A DNA stretch of 35,890 bases from a virus: the IMG/VR virus record IMGVR_UViG_3300035670_000715, positions 1-35,890 of that record. The stretch is one strand, 5' to 3'. This document shows positions 1 to 7,901 of the stretch, in pieces. A model generated the notes under the pieces. That model did not search any database, was not told the origin of the DNA, and saw nothing but the letters and a program-made list of their open reading frames with translations. Made by a program: the position numbers and the translations under genes. Numbering within the stretch: position 1 is the stretch's first letter; every line of letters starts with the position of its first letter.

Positions 1-1232
1 TGATCTCCAACATCTGTTTCTAGATCTCCGATTCTTGTCTCGTGATCAGAAAGCGTATTGTTGATTGTAGTTGGATCAAATGGAGGAACCGATTCTAGTG
101 TTGAAATTCTTGTCTCATGATCAGAAATCGAACCTTCTGCTGTGTCTAGTCTGCCGTCGAGACCAGTGATTCCAGATTCTGCGTCGGTCATTCTCTGTTT
201 GAACGCAGAATCAATATCAACAACAAATCCTTCGTCGGTGTTTCCTGTTACACTGATATAATCTGTAGTTCCAGAAGTCAGTGGATCACTGTTATCAAAA
301 ACTTCTATTGTCGTTGAATCCTTGAACAAAATTCCATCACCAACGTTGATGAAAACGGTTTTTTCTGCGTCTTGTACATAACCAGCAGAAATAACTCTGT
401 AGTAATTTCCAATAGAAGGCGTTGGTGTTATAGAAGAAATCAAGAAAGGATCAAGCTGTGTAGGACCAGCTGTGATAGTTCCTTTGTACAAGAATGGAGA
501 AGTGATATTGGTTTCTAATGTAGAAACTCTGTTTTCCAGATCTTGAATTGAATTTGAATTTGATTCAACTCCATCCATTGCATCAGAGGAGATAGTCTCT
601 ACGTTGGTGATTCTTTGATAGGTAGTCTCGCTAAGATCTATCGACCAACCCCTAGAAACGATGGTTGACCCAGAAACATTTTCATCTTGTGTTACAGAAA
701 CACCATCTGATCCAACAATAACAAAATCGCTGGATTTTACAACAAGGAAAGCAGTTTCAGTTACGATTATTAAATCGCCAACATCACAAAATGCTGAGAA
801 AAGAACACCGCTTGTTATGAACCAACCTGAAGAAGATACTCTGTATAAAGAATTTTCAGCAAATCCAGTAAACCCATTCATGACTACAGGGTTTTGTTGA
901 GTAGAACCTCCAATAACATCACCAAAGAATTTTAGAGAATTTTCTTGTAGCGCAGTAATTAGATTGGTTTGTTCAGTTGTTAGTTCTTGCAAATCTTCTG
1001 TGGAAATTTCTAGCGAAGATATTCTACCATCAAATCCACTAACAGCTATATTCAAAGAATTGACTGTTTGTTGAGTTGTTGTGAGTTCTTGTTCTACCCC
1101 ATTAACTGCCGTTCCAACAGCCTGAGTGTGAGTTTTCAGAGAGGAAAGGTTTGCGTCGCCTTCTGCAAATGTAAGTGGCAACGACTTCACGTTCCTGAGA
1201 GTTAGATTTATTTGTGGGAACTGAGTAGCCAT
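1..1232 (-). CDS. Tail fibre protein, truncated by the window edge
   Basis: An open frame begins at the ATG at 1232 and runs off the left edge after about 410 codons, so the C-terminus is missing. Near the N-terminus is PLTFAEGDANLSSL, the same type of motif (LTFxExDxNFxxL) that opens the next fibre gene and many T4-like fibre proteins. The visible part alternates short beta-rich modules (for example around NYYRVISAGY) with heptad-like stretches such as SDHETRIGDLE and SISDHETRISTLES. That pattern fits a trimeric fibre shaft with coiled-coil linkers. It is the last gene of the visible fibre cluster, 17 bases after the preceding gene. A fibre role is inferred from composition and neighbours; the receptor-binding end cannot be seen. 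Confidence 0.8.
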   Translation of the reverse strand, partial: MATQFPQINLTLRNVKSLPLTFAEGDANLSSLKTHTQAVGTAVNGVEQELTTTQQTVNSLNIAVSGFDGRISSLEISTEDLQELTTEQTNLITALQENSLKFFGDVIGGSTQQNPVVMNGFTGFAENSLYRVSSSGWFITSGVLFSAFCDVGDLIIVTETAFLVVKSSDFVIVGSDGVSVTQDENVSGSTIVSRGWSIDLSETTYQRITNVETISSDAMDGVESNSNSIQDLENRVSTLETNITSPFLYKGTITAGPTQLDPFLISSITPTPSIGNYYRVISAGYVQDAEKTVFINVGDGILFKDSTTIEVFDNSDPLTSGTTDYISVTGNTDEGFVVDIDSAFKQRMTDAESGITGLDGRLDTAEGSISDHETRISTLESVPPFDPTTINNTLSDHETRIGDLETDVGD

Positions 1233-1249
1233 TATTTGTTATTCCTTCA

Positions 1250-2254
1250 TTACAGTGGAATATTTAGAATCTGGTGAACAAATCGCCTTACCCATTGAGC
1301 AGTTACCAAGATTCTTCCACCTTCCGCATCATAACCGCCTCCATACATAATTCCAGCATTTATATTCTCTGGAGTTGAACCAGGAGCCATGCATAAGTTT
1401 TCTCTAACAGTAAAACTAGATCCTTGTCCATGACCGTGTACTGTAAAGAAATTGGAACCGCCGTGTGGTGTAGCCCAAGTCATTTTTGAATAGTCCCAGG
1501 ATCTTGCAACTACACAAATAGTACCTTCGTTCCACATAGACTGAGCTGCATTATTTCTAGCAGCATCTATAAGAATAGCTGGTACGTTTCTTTTTGGAGA
1601 ATCGTTTCCTCCTCTTCTATAACCACGAATGAGGGCTTGTCCATACTCGTCTGTGTTACCAATATAAAGATACACATGTTTATTAGCAGCACCCCTCCAA
1701 ACACCATTTACATTTTCTCCATCAAATCCAGGAGATTCCAATATACCCAGTTGAGAATACCAATGACCACCAACCCAAGGCGCTCCAGCAAGCTTTCCTT
1801 GCTTGGTTCCATGAATCCATTCCGTATCCCCAAAACTTAGATTGAAAGAAACTCTTGGGGCTGAACTCCACCCTGCATCCAAGACATTATTACCAAAGAA
1901 CTGTATTGAGTTATGGTTGTCTAAATTTTCATCGCTCCATGCGCTTGTATCGATCCTTACATTAAAATCTTTATCTGTCGAGTCTGTGGTGTGAAAATCC
2001 AAATATTTTCCTAGTTCTGTGCCACCATCACTTGCTCTGACTCTTAGCAATCCATCATTGAACCAATTTTTAGGTTGTGGGTACACATTTGGAGCATATA
2101 CGCCAGTGTGATTGTGAGATTCTAATACAACTAATCCGTTGTTTACTGCACCTATATTGTCCCTTAGATTTTTGAAGTTGTTGTCAACTTCTTCGAAAGT
2201 CAACTCTCTGTTGGTTTCTGTTCTAAACTTCAGATTAAAATTCAAATTTGCCAT
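1250..2254 (-). CDS. Tail fibre protein
   Basis: This 334-residue protein starts with a short N-terminal segment containing LTFEEVDNNFKNL, a motif common at the start of T4-like fibre proteins. It then shares a module with the 635-residue fibre encoded upstream: an NWFNDGLLRV-type strand, KYLDFHTTDST and a later SPGFDG motif occur in both in the same order. The two are therefore probably paralogous fibre or spike parts. The C-terminal end (GGRILVTAQWVRR) is unlike that of the 635-residue protein, so the two may recognise different ligands or occupy different places on the fibre. It begins 13 bases after the chaperone-like gene, in one transcription unit. The exact position in the virion is not determinable here. 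Confidence 0.8.
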   Translation of the reverse strand: MANLNFNLKFRTETNRELTFEEVDNNFKNLRDNIGAVNNGLVVLESHNHTGVYAPNVYPQPKNWFNDGLLRVRASDGGTELGKYLDFHTTDSTDKDFNVRIDTSAWSDENLDNHNSIQFFGNNVLDAGWSSAPRVSFNLSFGDTEWIHGTKQGKLAGAPWVGGHWYSQLGILESPGFDGENVNGVWRGAANKHVYLYIGNTDEYGQALIRGYRRGGNDSPKRNVPAILIDAARNNAAQSMWNEGTICVVARSWDYSKMTWATPHGGSNFFTVHGHGQGSSFTVRENLCMAPGSTPENINAGIMYGGGYDAEGGRILVTAQWVRRFVHQILNIPL

Positions 2255-2267
2255 TTTCTGTTATCTC

Positions 2268-2564
2268 TCAAAATACTGGCTTGTCTGGAAAAACAACAGA
2301 ATCAGGATATCCTTCTTGATCAGTGATGTCCCTCAGCGCTTGTCTGTATATTTTCCACACTTTTTGTTGCTCTTTTGTGAATGGAGAATCTGGAAGAACA
2401 GTCCAATCGGTTTCTTTCAGAAGAATATTTCTTCTTTGCTCCACTGAAATGGGAGAGTTTAACTTCGCAAAAGAAGCTGCAATAGCTGCCTCGTCTGGTG
2501 GTTCTACAGAAAATTTAGAATAGTCTGTATGTATTACTGGATTATGAATAAAATCTCTGTTCAC
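2268..2564 (-). CDS. Phage tail (fibre) assembly chaperone-like protein
   Basis: A 98-residue protein whose C-terminal half reads RNILLKETDWTVLPDSP, then a Trp/Tyr-rich QxxWKxYRQALRDI segment ending in PDSVVFPDKP. This is the signature of the small phage tail assembly chaperone family I recall as Pfam PF16778, which usually sits beside tail fibre genes. It should act in the host cytoplasm to fold or trimerise a neighbouring fibre. The start is a GTG at 2564, chosen because GGAGAA lies about 8 bases upstream; an overlapping GTG two bases earlier runs straight into a stop. It is placed between two paralogous fibre genes, so either could be the client. Confidence 0.8.
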   Translation of the reverse strand: MNRDFIHNPVIHTDYSKFSVEPPDEAAIAASFAKLNSPISVEQRRNILLKETDWTVLPDSPFTKEQQKVWKIYRQALRDITDQEGYPDSVVFPDKPVF

Positions 2565-2610
2565 ACGATTCTCCGAAAGTGGATAAAACTTTTCAAATAG
2601 TATCTATAAC

Positions 2611-2622
2611 AAAGTTTAACCA
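2611..2622 (-). promoter_or_regulatory. Weak late-promoter-like site upstream of the chaperone and fibre genes
   Basis: The minus strand reads GGTTAAACTTTG about 50 bases upstream of the GTG at 2564. It differs from the GTTAAATA octamer found at other late genes of this window by an A-to-C/T change near its end. Position and orientation fit a late promoter, but the match is imperfect. Confidence 0.25.
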
Positions 2623-2626
2623 CAGA

Positions 2627-4534
2627 TTAGTATCCTATTGCAATGTAGTTTACAGTTCTAATTCCATCTATGTTTGCGTCTCTGTCCACAGTAAAAGAAT
2701 TGGCGTTCCAAGTATATGCGTTTATGCTCCACAATACACTGGCTACCTTTACGTTTGTTGTGACACTTATACAACCGTTTGGAAACGGAGTTGGAAAGTT
2801 CACCACCTGAGCTACATCAACATTAGAATCAAACGTACCCCATTGAATAACCAAGCCACCAGGAAGTTTTGTATATCCATTGGTTGAGAAGCTGTTGGTA
2901 CCATTAACATATTCTTTTGTGGTTAGAAGTCTTTCTGTTCCGCTAATATTGTATCCAGCTAAAGAAGCGGCAGGTGCGTGGACATGGTTTCCATAAATTG
3001 CAAGGGTTTCTGTTCCACTAGAATTCGTAAACGATAAACCAGGAACGCTGAGATAACTATAAGAATGTATTCTGTAACCGTATCCAGAATCAGAACCCCC
3101 AGATATACCAGAATTATACAAATCAATTGTGCTTGACGTCTTTAATGTTCCATCTCCCTTAACCACTAGCCTTGCTGTTCCGTTGTCATACACACCGAAT
3201 ATGTTGTCGTTTGCATTATTTCCAGTTCCGATGCCTCCAGCTGCCAATCCAAACGCATTGACAGAAATCTTCGCCCATTCCCAATTAAACATTCCGTCGT
3301 CGTTCTTGACGCCTTCAAGAAGAAGGGCTGGTTCCTCTGGGACTCCTGATTTTTTGAACAAACCTCTGAATCTTGCCCCACCATTGACGTGCCTCATGGT
3401 GTTTGTACAATAATCGTTTCCATCAAACCCAGGAGAATTTATAAATGCAGGATCTTCAACAGAAAGTGCCTCTGACTTTAGAATTAGATGGTATCCACCA
3501 GCACCAGTTTTTGATGTAAGTTGAACATTTCCTGCTACTAGATCAAAATTTACACAAGTCGAATCGCCTGGTTTCGAAAACCCTAAAAATGTTCCATCGT
3601 ATGAAGTTCCTATTCTTGCATCTGCGTCAGAAGTTCCACTATTCTGCGAATGGAAATCAAGAAATCCTCCTATCTCAGCAACTCCAGTTGTCTTTACCTT
3701 TACGAATCCATTGTTCCACCAGTTTCCAGAAACTGGTGTGAACTGATCAATGTTTCCTTTGTGAAGAATTCTGTGTTTGTTTGCACCGAACGAATAACCA
3801 CCAACAGCGAAGTCGTTAATATCCCCAGCAAGACCGAAATAACCAGCGAAATCGTTTCCAACATGGAAACGCATCATAGCATCTTTGTCATATTGGTATT
3901 GCTTGACTTCGAGACCAGTGAATGTCATAGAAGTGTTGGAAGCGACAAAATTATCTTCAGTTTTGAAAACGAACAAACCACCAGCAGCCTCGTTGGAAAC
4001 ATTCTTCCTAAATGCTGTATCGACTAGATTCTGAATTCTAGTTTGTTCTGTTGACAGGGTTGACTGTACGGAATTTATGCTATTGGTTAGAATGATGTCT
4101 TTTTCATCGACATATTTTTTACTTGTTAGGTGAGAATCTGTTGTGGGTGTCAGAGTATGTACTCTGACAGTAGAAAACATACTGCCAGTGAATGAATTCA
4201 ATAGATCGAATTTCAACCAAGCCAATCCATTAAATCCATTTACCCAACTGACGCCACCCATTCCAAAAAAGTTGCTAGTGACTTCACCAGTCGTAGGATT
4301 CACGGATCCGAAAATCTGAGTAAGTTTATATTGACCAGGTGGAACATAGATCGGAAACCCTGATGCCTGTGCTGCAGCAAACGCAGCTGTGTCGTTGTTG
4401 ATACCATCCCCGACTGCACCAAATTCTTGTGGTGTCTTGAAAAGATTATTGGCAGCAGAAGTTTCGTCGACAAGAGCATTGAACTGTTGCCGCCAATAAT
4501 CGAAAGTATTTCCAAGCGTAATTTTAGATGCCAT
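2627..4534 (-). CDS. Tail fibre/tailspike protein with receptor-binding C-terminal domain
   Basis: This 635-residue protein has three visible parts. Residues about 36-75 carry EFGAVGDGINNDTAAF and IYVPPGQYKL, the opening strand of the pectate-lyase/tailspike beta-helix family; the rest of that helix is not obvious, so it is short or vestigial. The middle holds a module shared with the 334-residue fibre (GGFLDFHSQNSG, NSPGFDGNDY) bounded by two T(S/T)KxYV hinge motifs. The last ~90 residues, from NGYTKLPGGLVIQWGTF to NYIAIGY, match the common fibre tip domain I recall as the gp53-like C-terminal domain, which forms the receptor-binding trimer in other phages. A GTTAAATA late promoter lies just upstream. 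It is the best candidate in this window for the host-recognition protein. Confidence 0.88.
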   Translation of the reverse strand: MASKITLGNTFDYWRQQFNALVDETSAANNLFKTPQEFGAVGDGINNDTAAFAAAQASGFPIYVPPGQYKLTQIFGSVNPTTGEVTSNFFGMGGVSWVNGFNGLAWLKFDLLNSFTGSMFSTVRVHTLTPTTDSHLTSKKYVDEKDIILTNSINSVQSTLSTEQTRIQNLVDTAFRKNVSNEAAGGLFVFKTEDNFVASNTSMTFTGLEVKQYQYDKDAMMRFHVGNDFAGYFGLAGDINDFAVGGYSFGANKHRILHKGNIDQFTPVSGNWWNNGFVKVKTTGVAEIGGFLDFHSQNSGTSDADARIGTSYDGTFLGFSKPGDSTCVNFDLVAGNVQLTSKTGAGGYHLILKSEALSVEDPAFINSPGFDGNDYCTNTMRHVNGGARFRGLFKKSGVPEEPALLLEGVKNDDGMFNWEWAKISVNAFGLAAGGIGTGNNANDNIFGVYDNGTARLVVKGDGTLKTSSTIDLYNSGISGGSDSGYGYRIHSYSYLSVPGLSFTNSSGTETLAIYGNHVHAPAASLAGYNISGTERLLTTKEYVNGTNSFSTNGYTKLPGGLVIQWGTFDSNVDVAQVVNFPTPFPNGCISVTTNVKVASVLWSINAYTWNANSFTVDRDANIDGIRTVNYIAIGY

Positions 4535-4568
4535 CTCAAAAAATCTCTTTGTTAATCAAACGATAACT

Positions 4569-6737
4569 TTATTTAACCGTGAAAGAAGTGGACGTACATA
4601 CCTTGTCTTCGACCAACTTCATTGTTCTGGAGCATACTGTTACTGTATGGTCCCCAACTGCAAGACCGTATAGATCAACAGAACCACGCTGCATCCAGAA
4701 ACTCCAAGGGTTGTTGTCTAGTTTGTACTTATACTGAGTCAACCCTGTCGCAGTGCTTGATAGCATAATCACAACAGGAAGGTTCTTGTCGTATGTTGCA
4801 TTAGCAGACACTATGGTAGAAGGGGCAGGTTCTACTACAGTAGAACCGTCAATGATTGTGATGTTTGTTCCAACAACGCCATTAGAAGGAACCCAGAGTT
4901 CGCCGATGTTGATCTTGAGACCTTCAAACGATGGAAGAGGAATTCTGGCAGCGGCTTTCTGAATGTACGGGAGAGTTAGTTTGGTGATGCTGTCAACGAA
5001 ACTCTGCGCCAGATTCTCAGAGAGAACCAAAGTTCCTTGTTCGATCTTCTTGATTCTGATCTGTGGGAATCCAACAAACTCAAGACCAAGCATTCCGCTG
5101 TCATCAACGCCGATGTTAACGAAGGCTTCGACGTCAACAACAGCACCCATCATTGTCTTGTACTGCAATGTAGAATCCATAATCGCATCTAGTCGAACAT
5201 AGAAGTCTTGCATCTTGAACTTTGCAATTCCTTTGGAAGATTTGACGAAGTCAATCACAGGAGCAGAAACAGGTCTGGTGATTAGTTTGATTTGCCCTTG
5301 TGTCTGAGTCGGAACTCCGATTACATCTTTCTCGGAAAGGTTCAACGACAGCAAGCCAGAAGAAGTCGCTGCTGCAAGAATCTGGTTCACCATATCTTGA
5401 GAGATCATTGCTCCAACGTCCATTGTTTTCCCGCTTGGTGAAGTATTTGAAGCAGCAGGAACATCAGCAACACCAATCCAGTGACTGCCTAGAAGTTTTG
5501 GACCATTGGTTGTTAGATTGTACGACCTAGCAGAGAGTTTCAGGTCAAGGAAAGACGCATTAGAAGAAAACGACTCAGGAACGATGTCTGGCTTGATCTG
5601 GCTTCCGTTGATGTCAACATAAATGGTCTTAGGGAATGTGTCAACGAACTCAGCAAGTTTTGGAGGCAGAATTTGCTTGATCTGGTTTGACAGGATTATT
5701 TCGAACAGCCAGTTAAACGCATCGTAGAAGATAGACGCAAACCCATCGGGAAAGCCCGAGATATCGGTTCTGAGCGTGTCTAGCTGCACGTTAAGGCTAG
5801 GTATACCCACGTTGACAACACCGTTGGAGATTGAAACTGTAGCCTTTCCAGTGAAGGAGGCAGAATCGAGCATAATGTTGCCAGACTTGGAAAGTGTTGG
5901 AAGCCCCCACATCCAGAAATCGTATGAGAATGTTCCATTTGCCCAGACGTCATAGAAAGTTCCAGAAACGTCGAACGTGTTAGCAGTCGCAGTTGGGGTT
6001 AGATTGAGAACTGCTCTACCAACCTTTGCGTCGTTTGCGTCGATTCTATATGTGTCTAGGAGAAGTTTGTCTTCTTTGATTGGATTGAAGTTTTTGACCA
6101 TCTGACCCAATGCAGGAGAAGCAAGAACTTTTGCAGTCTGGTCGACCATGAACTTCAGACCGTTCTTGTTGATCCTGACAGAAACAGAGTTCTTTGCGAT
6201 AACAGTGTTGTCAGCAAACTTCTGAGTGTTCTTGTAACCATTTACGTCTTCGGTCGAGAAAGAATAAAAAGTTCTCTTTGCAGTTGTGATCGAGAAGTTG
6301 TTTGTTGAATCTAGCGCAACAGCAACACCGTCTATTGTGACAGTCTTGACACCAGAAGCGTCTTCAACAAACCCAGATATTTGAACTGAAGTTCCTATTG
6401 TTGTCTGTGTAATATGAACGACTGGACCAGTGGTGTCATATAAAAACTTGACTGAAGGAGTCGTAGGAGTTTTGATATGAACGAAGTTCTCGTTCTCTTG
6501 GAGATACTGTTTGATAGACTCGCCAGATACCGTTGCCCCTGTATCAGTTACAGAAAAGAACGAAGATATATCAGTGTTGTTGATAGAGACAACAAGTTTG
6601 TCTGGCTTGCCCTTGGGAAAAGAAAGAGTAATATCTGGTGGGGTCAGATAAACTTTTCCTTGGTTGGGATTGGTGACAGTTACAGTTTTACAAGCAGTGA
6701 TCATGAACACGAGACACAGGAGTATAACTCTTTTCAT
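4569..6737 (-). CDS. Large predicted lipoprotein, TULIP-like core flanked by Ig-like domains
   Basis: A 722-residue protein with a short signal peptide (MKRVILLCLVFM) and lipobox ITAC, giving lipidation at Cys16. Residues about 100-170 look like a bacterial Ig-like domain (DTTGPVVHI, VEDASGVKTVTIDG). The long middle has repeated amphipathic strands and a helix, and a segment LPSFEGLKINIGELWV that resembles lipid-binding TULIP (BPI/SMP) proteins. The end resembles a Y_Y_Y or Ig-like domain (QYKYKLDNNPWSFW). The TULIP reading is a visual impression only. It has its own late promoter, lies between gp8 and the fibre genes, and should be placed in the host envelope late in infection. Roles to consider are blocking superinfection, altering LPS, or aiding lysis. 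The ATG at 6737 was chosen over a GTG one codon earlier because GAGGA sits 8 bases upstream. Confidence 0.75.
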   Translation of the reverse strand: MKRVILLCLVFMITACKTVTVTNPNQGKVYLTPPDITLSFPKGKPDKLVVSINNTDISSFFSVTDTGATVSGESIKQYLQENENFVHIKTPTTPSVKFLYDTTGPVVHITQTTIGTSVQISGFVEDASGVKTVTIDGVAVALDSTNNFSITTAKRTFYSFSTEDVNGYKNTQKFADNTVIAKNSVSVRINKNGLKFMVDQTAKVLASPALGQMVKNFNPIKEDKLLLDTYRIDANDAKVGRAVLNLTPTATANTFDVSGTFYDVWANGTFSYDFWMWGLPTLSKSGNIMLDSASFTGKATVSISNGVVNVGIPSLNVQLDTLRTDISGFPDGFASIFYDAFNWLFEIILSNQIKQILPPKLAEFVDTFPKTIYVDINGSQIKPDIVPESFSSNASFLDLKLSARSYNLTTNGPKLLGSHWIGVADVPAASNTSPSGKTMDVGAMISQDMVNQILAAATSSGLLSLNLSEKDVIGVPTQTQGQIKLITRPVSAPVIDFVKSSKGIAKFKMQDFYVRLDAIMDSTLQYKTMMGAVVDVEAFVNIGVDDSGMLGLEFVGFPQIRIKKIEQGTLVLSENLAQSFVDSITKLTLPYIQKAAARIPLPSFEGLKINIGELWVPSNGVVGTNITIIDGSTVVEPAPSTIVSANATYDKNLPVVIMLSSTATGLTQYKYKLDNNPWSFWMQRGSVDLYGLAVGDHTVTVCSRTMKLVEDKVCTSTSFTVK
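4570..4577 (-). promoter_or_regulatory. Late promoter -10 element (GTTAAATA) for the fibre genes
   Basis: The minus strand carries GTTAAATA ending about 36 bases before the fibre ATG at 4534. It resembles the T4 late -10 sequence TATAAATA, which is read by RNA polymerase with gp55. The same octamer occurs upstream of several other late genes here. The element overlaps the 3' end of the lipoprotein gene. Confidence 0.6.
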
Positions 6738-6764
6738 CACACAATCCTCGATAGGAGTTTAAGA

Positions 6765-7850
6765 TTAGAATTCTAGAACTATATTTAACGCCTCTACCTG
6801 ACCTGGAGATCTTTGAATTGGTGAGCGATATTCTACCGAGAGAACATCCCCTCTGTAACGCAAGGGGCTTGATACAATAGAAGAAGCAACGCCAGATGTA
6901 GACCCAGATTGAATTACCGAACCAACAGTTATTGTTTGATTGTGCCCAACGAGATCAACATATTGCTGCGCTCCTTCTGTTCCAGTTCCAATCACATAGC
7001 TGTTGAAGTTTGTCTGAGATTGAATAGAAACTTGTTGTCCTATTACAAATGCACCAGTTGGAGCAACGTTGAATCTAACTCTTGTTCTCATGTTATAGAA
7101 ATCTGCTGTTGCTGGCGAATTTCCGTTTGTTTGTAGCGTTAGATTACGAACAATCCCAAATGCGCGATAGTCTATATTAGTAGGAAGCTTTCCTACCTCG
7201 TCTCCTTCGAATCTAGCAGCAACAATAACATAATATGCACCAAGTTCTTTTGGGATGTTTGATGCATGTCCACCATCAGGCATGTTTTCTGTGTTGTTAA
7301 CAGAATCCACATTAGAGTCTATAGAAGAATTCGGGCAATACATGAATTTAGGAGTGAGAAATTTCTCTGCGATATCCCCAGAGATTGTGTACATGTATTT
7401 CCACTTATACCCATCAGAAGTCTGGAAGACGTCTTTGGTTAACAAGTCAGGCATGATAGTTGAAAGAATTTCTACTCCTTGATTATTTCTGTTGTCGATG
7501 CACTTGTAGACATTTCCATCTGGAGTGTAGACATAAAATTCTTTCTTGAGAATGTCTGCGTCTGTCTTGGAGTATCGAATATACTTTATACCAGAAGTCC
7601 AGTTGTATCTTCTGACAGCAATGGAAACGTCGACTTCTCTAATCTTCTTCACAGCGATCATTTGTTTGAATTGATCGGCATTCACCAACGTATCAGTGTC
7701 AGTTGGAGTTGGTGGAATTAGATCAGAATATTGTCCATCCCATGCATAGTGTCTTCCAATGTATGTGTATACAGAAGAACTAGAAATAGAAGATACGAAA
7801 TTCGCTGCGCTTGAGCATCTGAAGTTCGATGTTATGATGTTTGATGGCAT
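6765..7850 (-). CDS. 8: Baseplate wedge subunit gp8
   Basis: This 361-residue protein is slightly longer than T4 gp8 (334). It shares gp8 features: an early ITSNFR segment, a Tyr/Trp/Pro-rich AWDGQYSDLIPPTPTDTD region matching PWSSNENEVGFAPPYPTD in T4, then VYKCIDNRNNQG, TSDGYKWKYMYTISGD, and a final PIQRSPGQVEALNIVLEF that parallels the T4 ending PPIIMAMDQTEEINILFTF. In T4 gp8 dimerises in the wedge and binds gp10, gp7 and gp6. It follows the 1068-residue gene with a late promoter in the 51-base gap and precedes the lipoprotein, rather than gp9 as in T4. Confidence 0.85.
   Translation of the reverse strand: MPSNIITSNFRCSSAANFVSSISSSSVYTYIGRHYAWDGQYSDLIPPTPTDTDTLVNADQFKQMIAVKKIREVDVSIAVRRYNWTSGIKYIRYSKTDADILKKEFYVYTPDGNVYKCIDNRNNQGVEILSTIMPDLLTKDVFQTSDGYKWKYMYTISGDIAEKFLTPKFMYCPNSSIDSNVDSVNNTENMPDGGHASNIPKELGAYYVIVAARFEGDEVGKLPTNIDYRAFGIVRNLTLQTNGNSPATADFYNMRTRVRFNVAPTGAFVIGQQVSIQSQTNFNSYVIGTGTEGAQQYVDLVGHNQTITVGSVIQSGSTSGVASSIVSSPLRYRGDVLSVEYRSPIQRSPGQVEALNIVLEF
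6782..6789 (-). promoter_or_regulatory. Late promoter -10 element (GTTAAATA) for the lipoprotein
   Basis: GTTAAATA on the minus strand lies about 45 bases upstream of the ATG at 6737, inside the last codons of gp8. The octamer is identical to those at 4570, 15801 and 19942. It gives the lipoprotein gene a start for late transcription separate from the baseplate operon. Confidence 0.6.
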
Positions 7851-7891
7851 TGTATATCGTTCCTACTAGAATTGTGGTATGTCGATGACTG

Positions 7892-7899
7892 TATTTAAT
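7892..7899 (-). promoter_or_regulatory. Late promoter -10 element (ATTAAATA) for gp8
   Basis: The minus strand reads TATTAAATAC in the gap between the 1068-residue gene and gp8, ending about 42 bases before the gp8 ATG. It differs from GTTAAATA at the first base. Spacing matches the other late sites. Confidence 0.55.
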
Positions 7900-7901
7900 A
7901 C

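Noticed and set aside
661-900. 79-residue plus-strand frame within the first tail fibre gene
   Set aside because: Opposite to a long in-frame fibre coding sequence that continues past it on both sides; no supporting signals.
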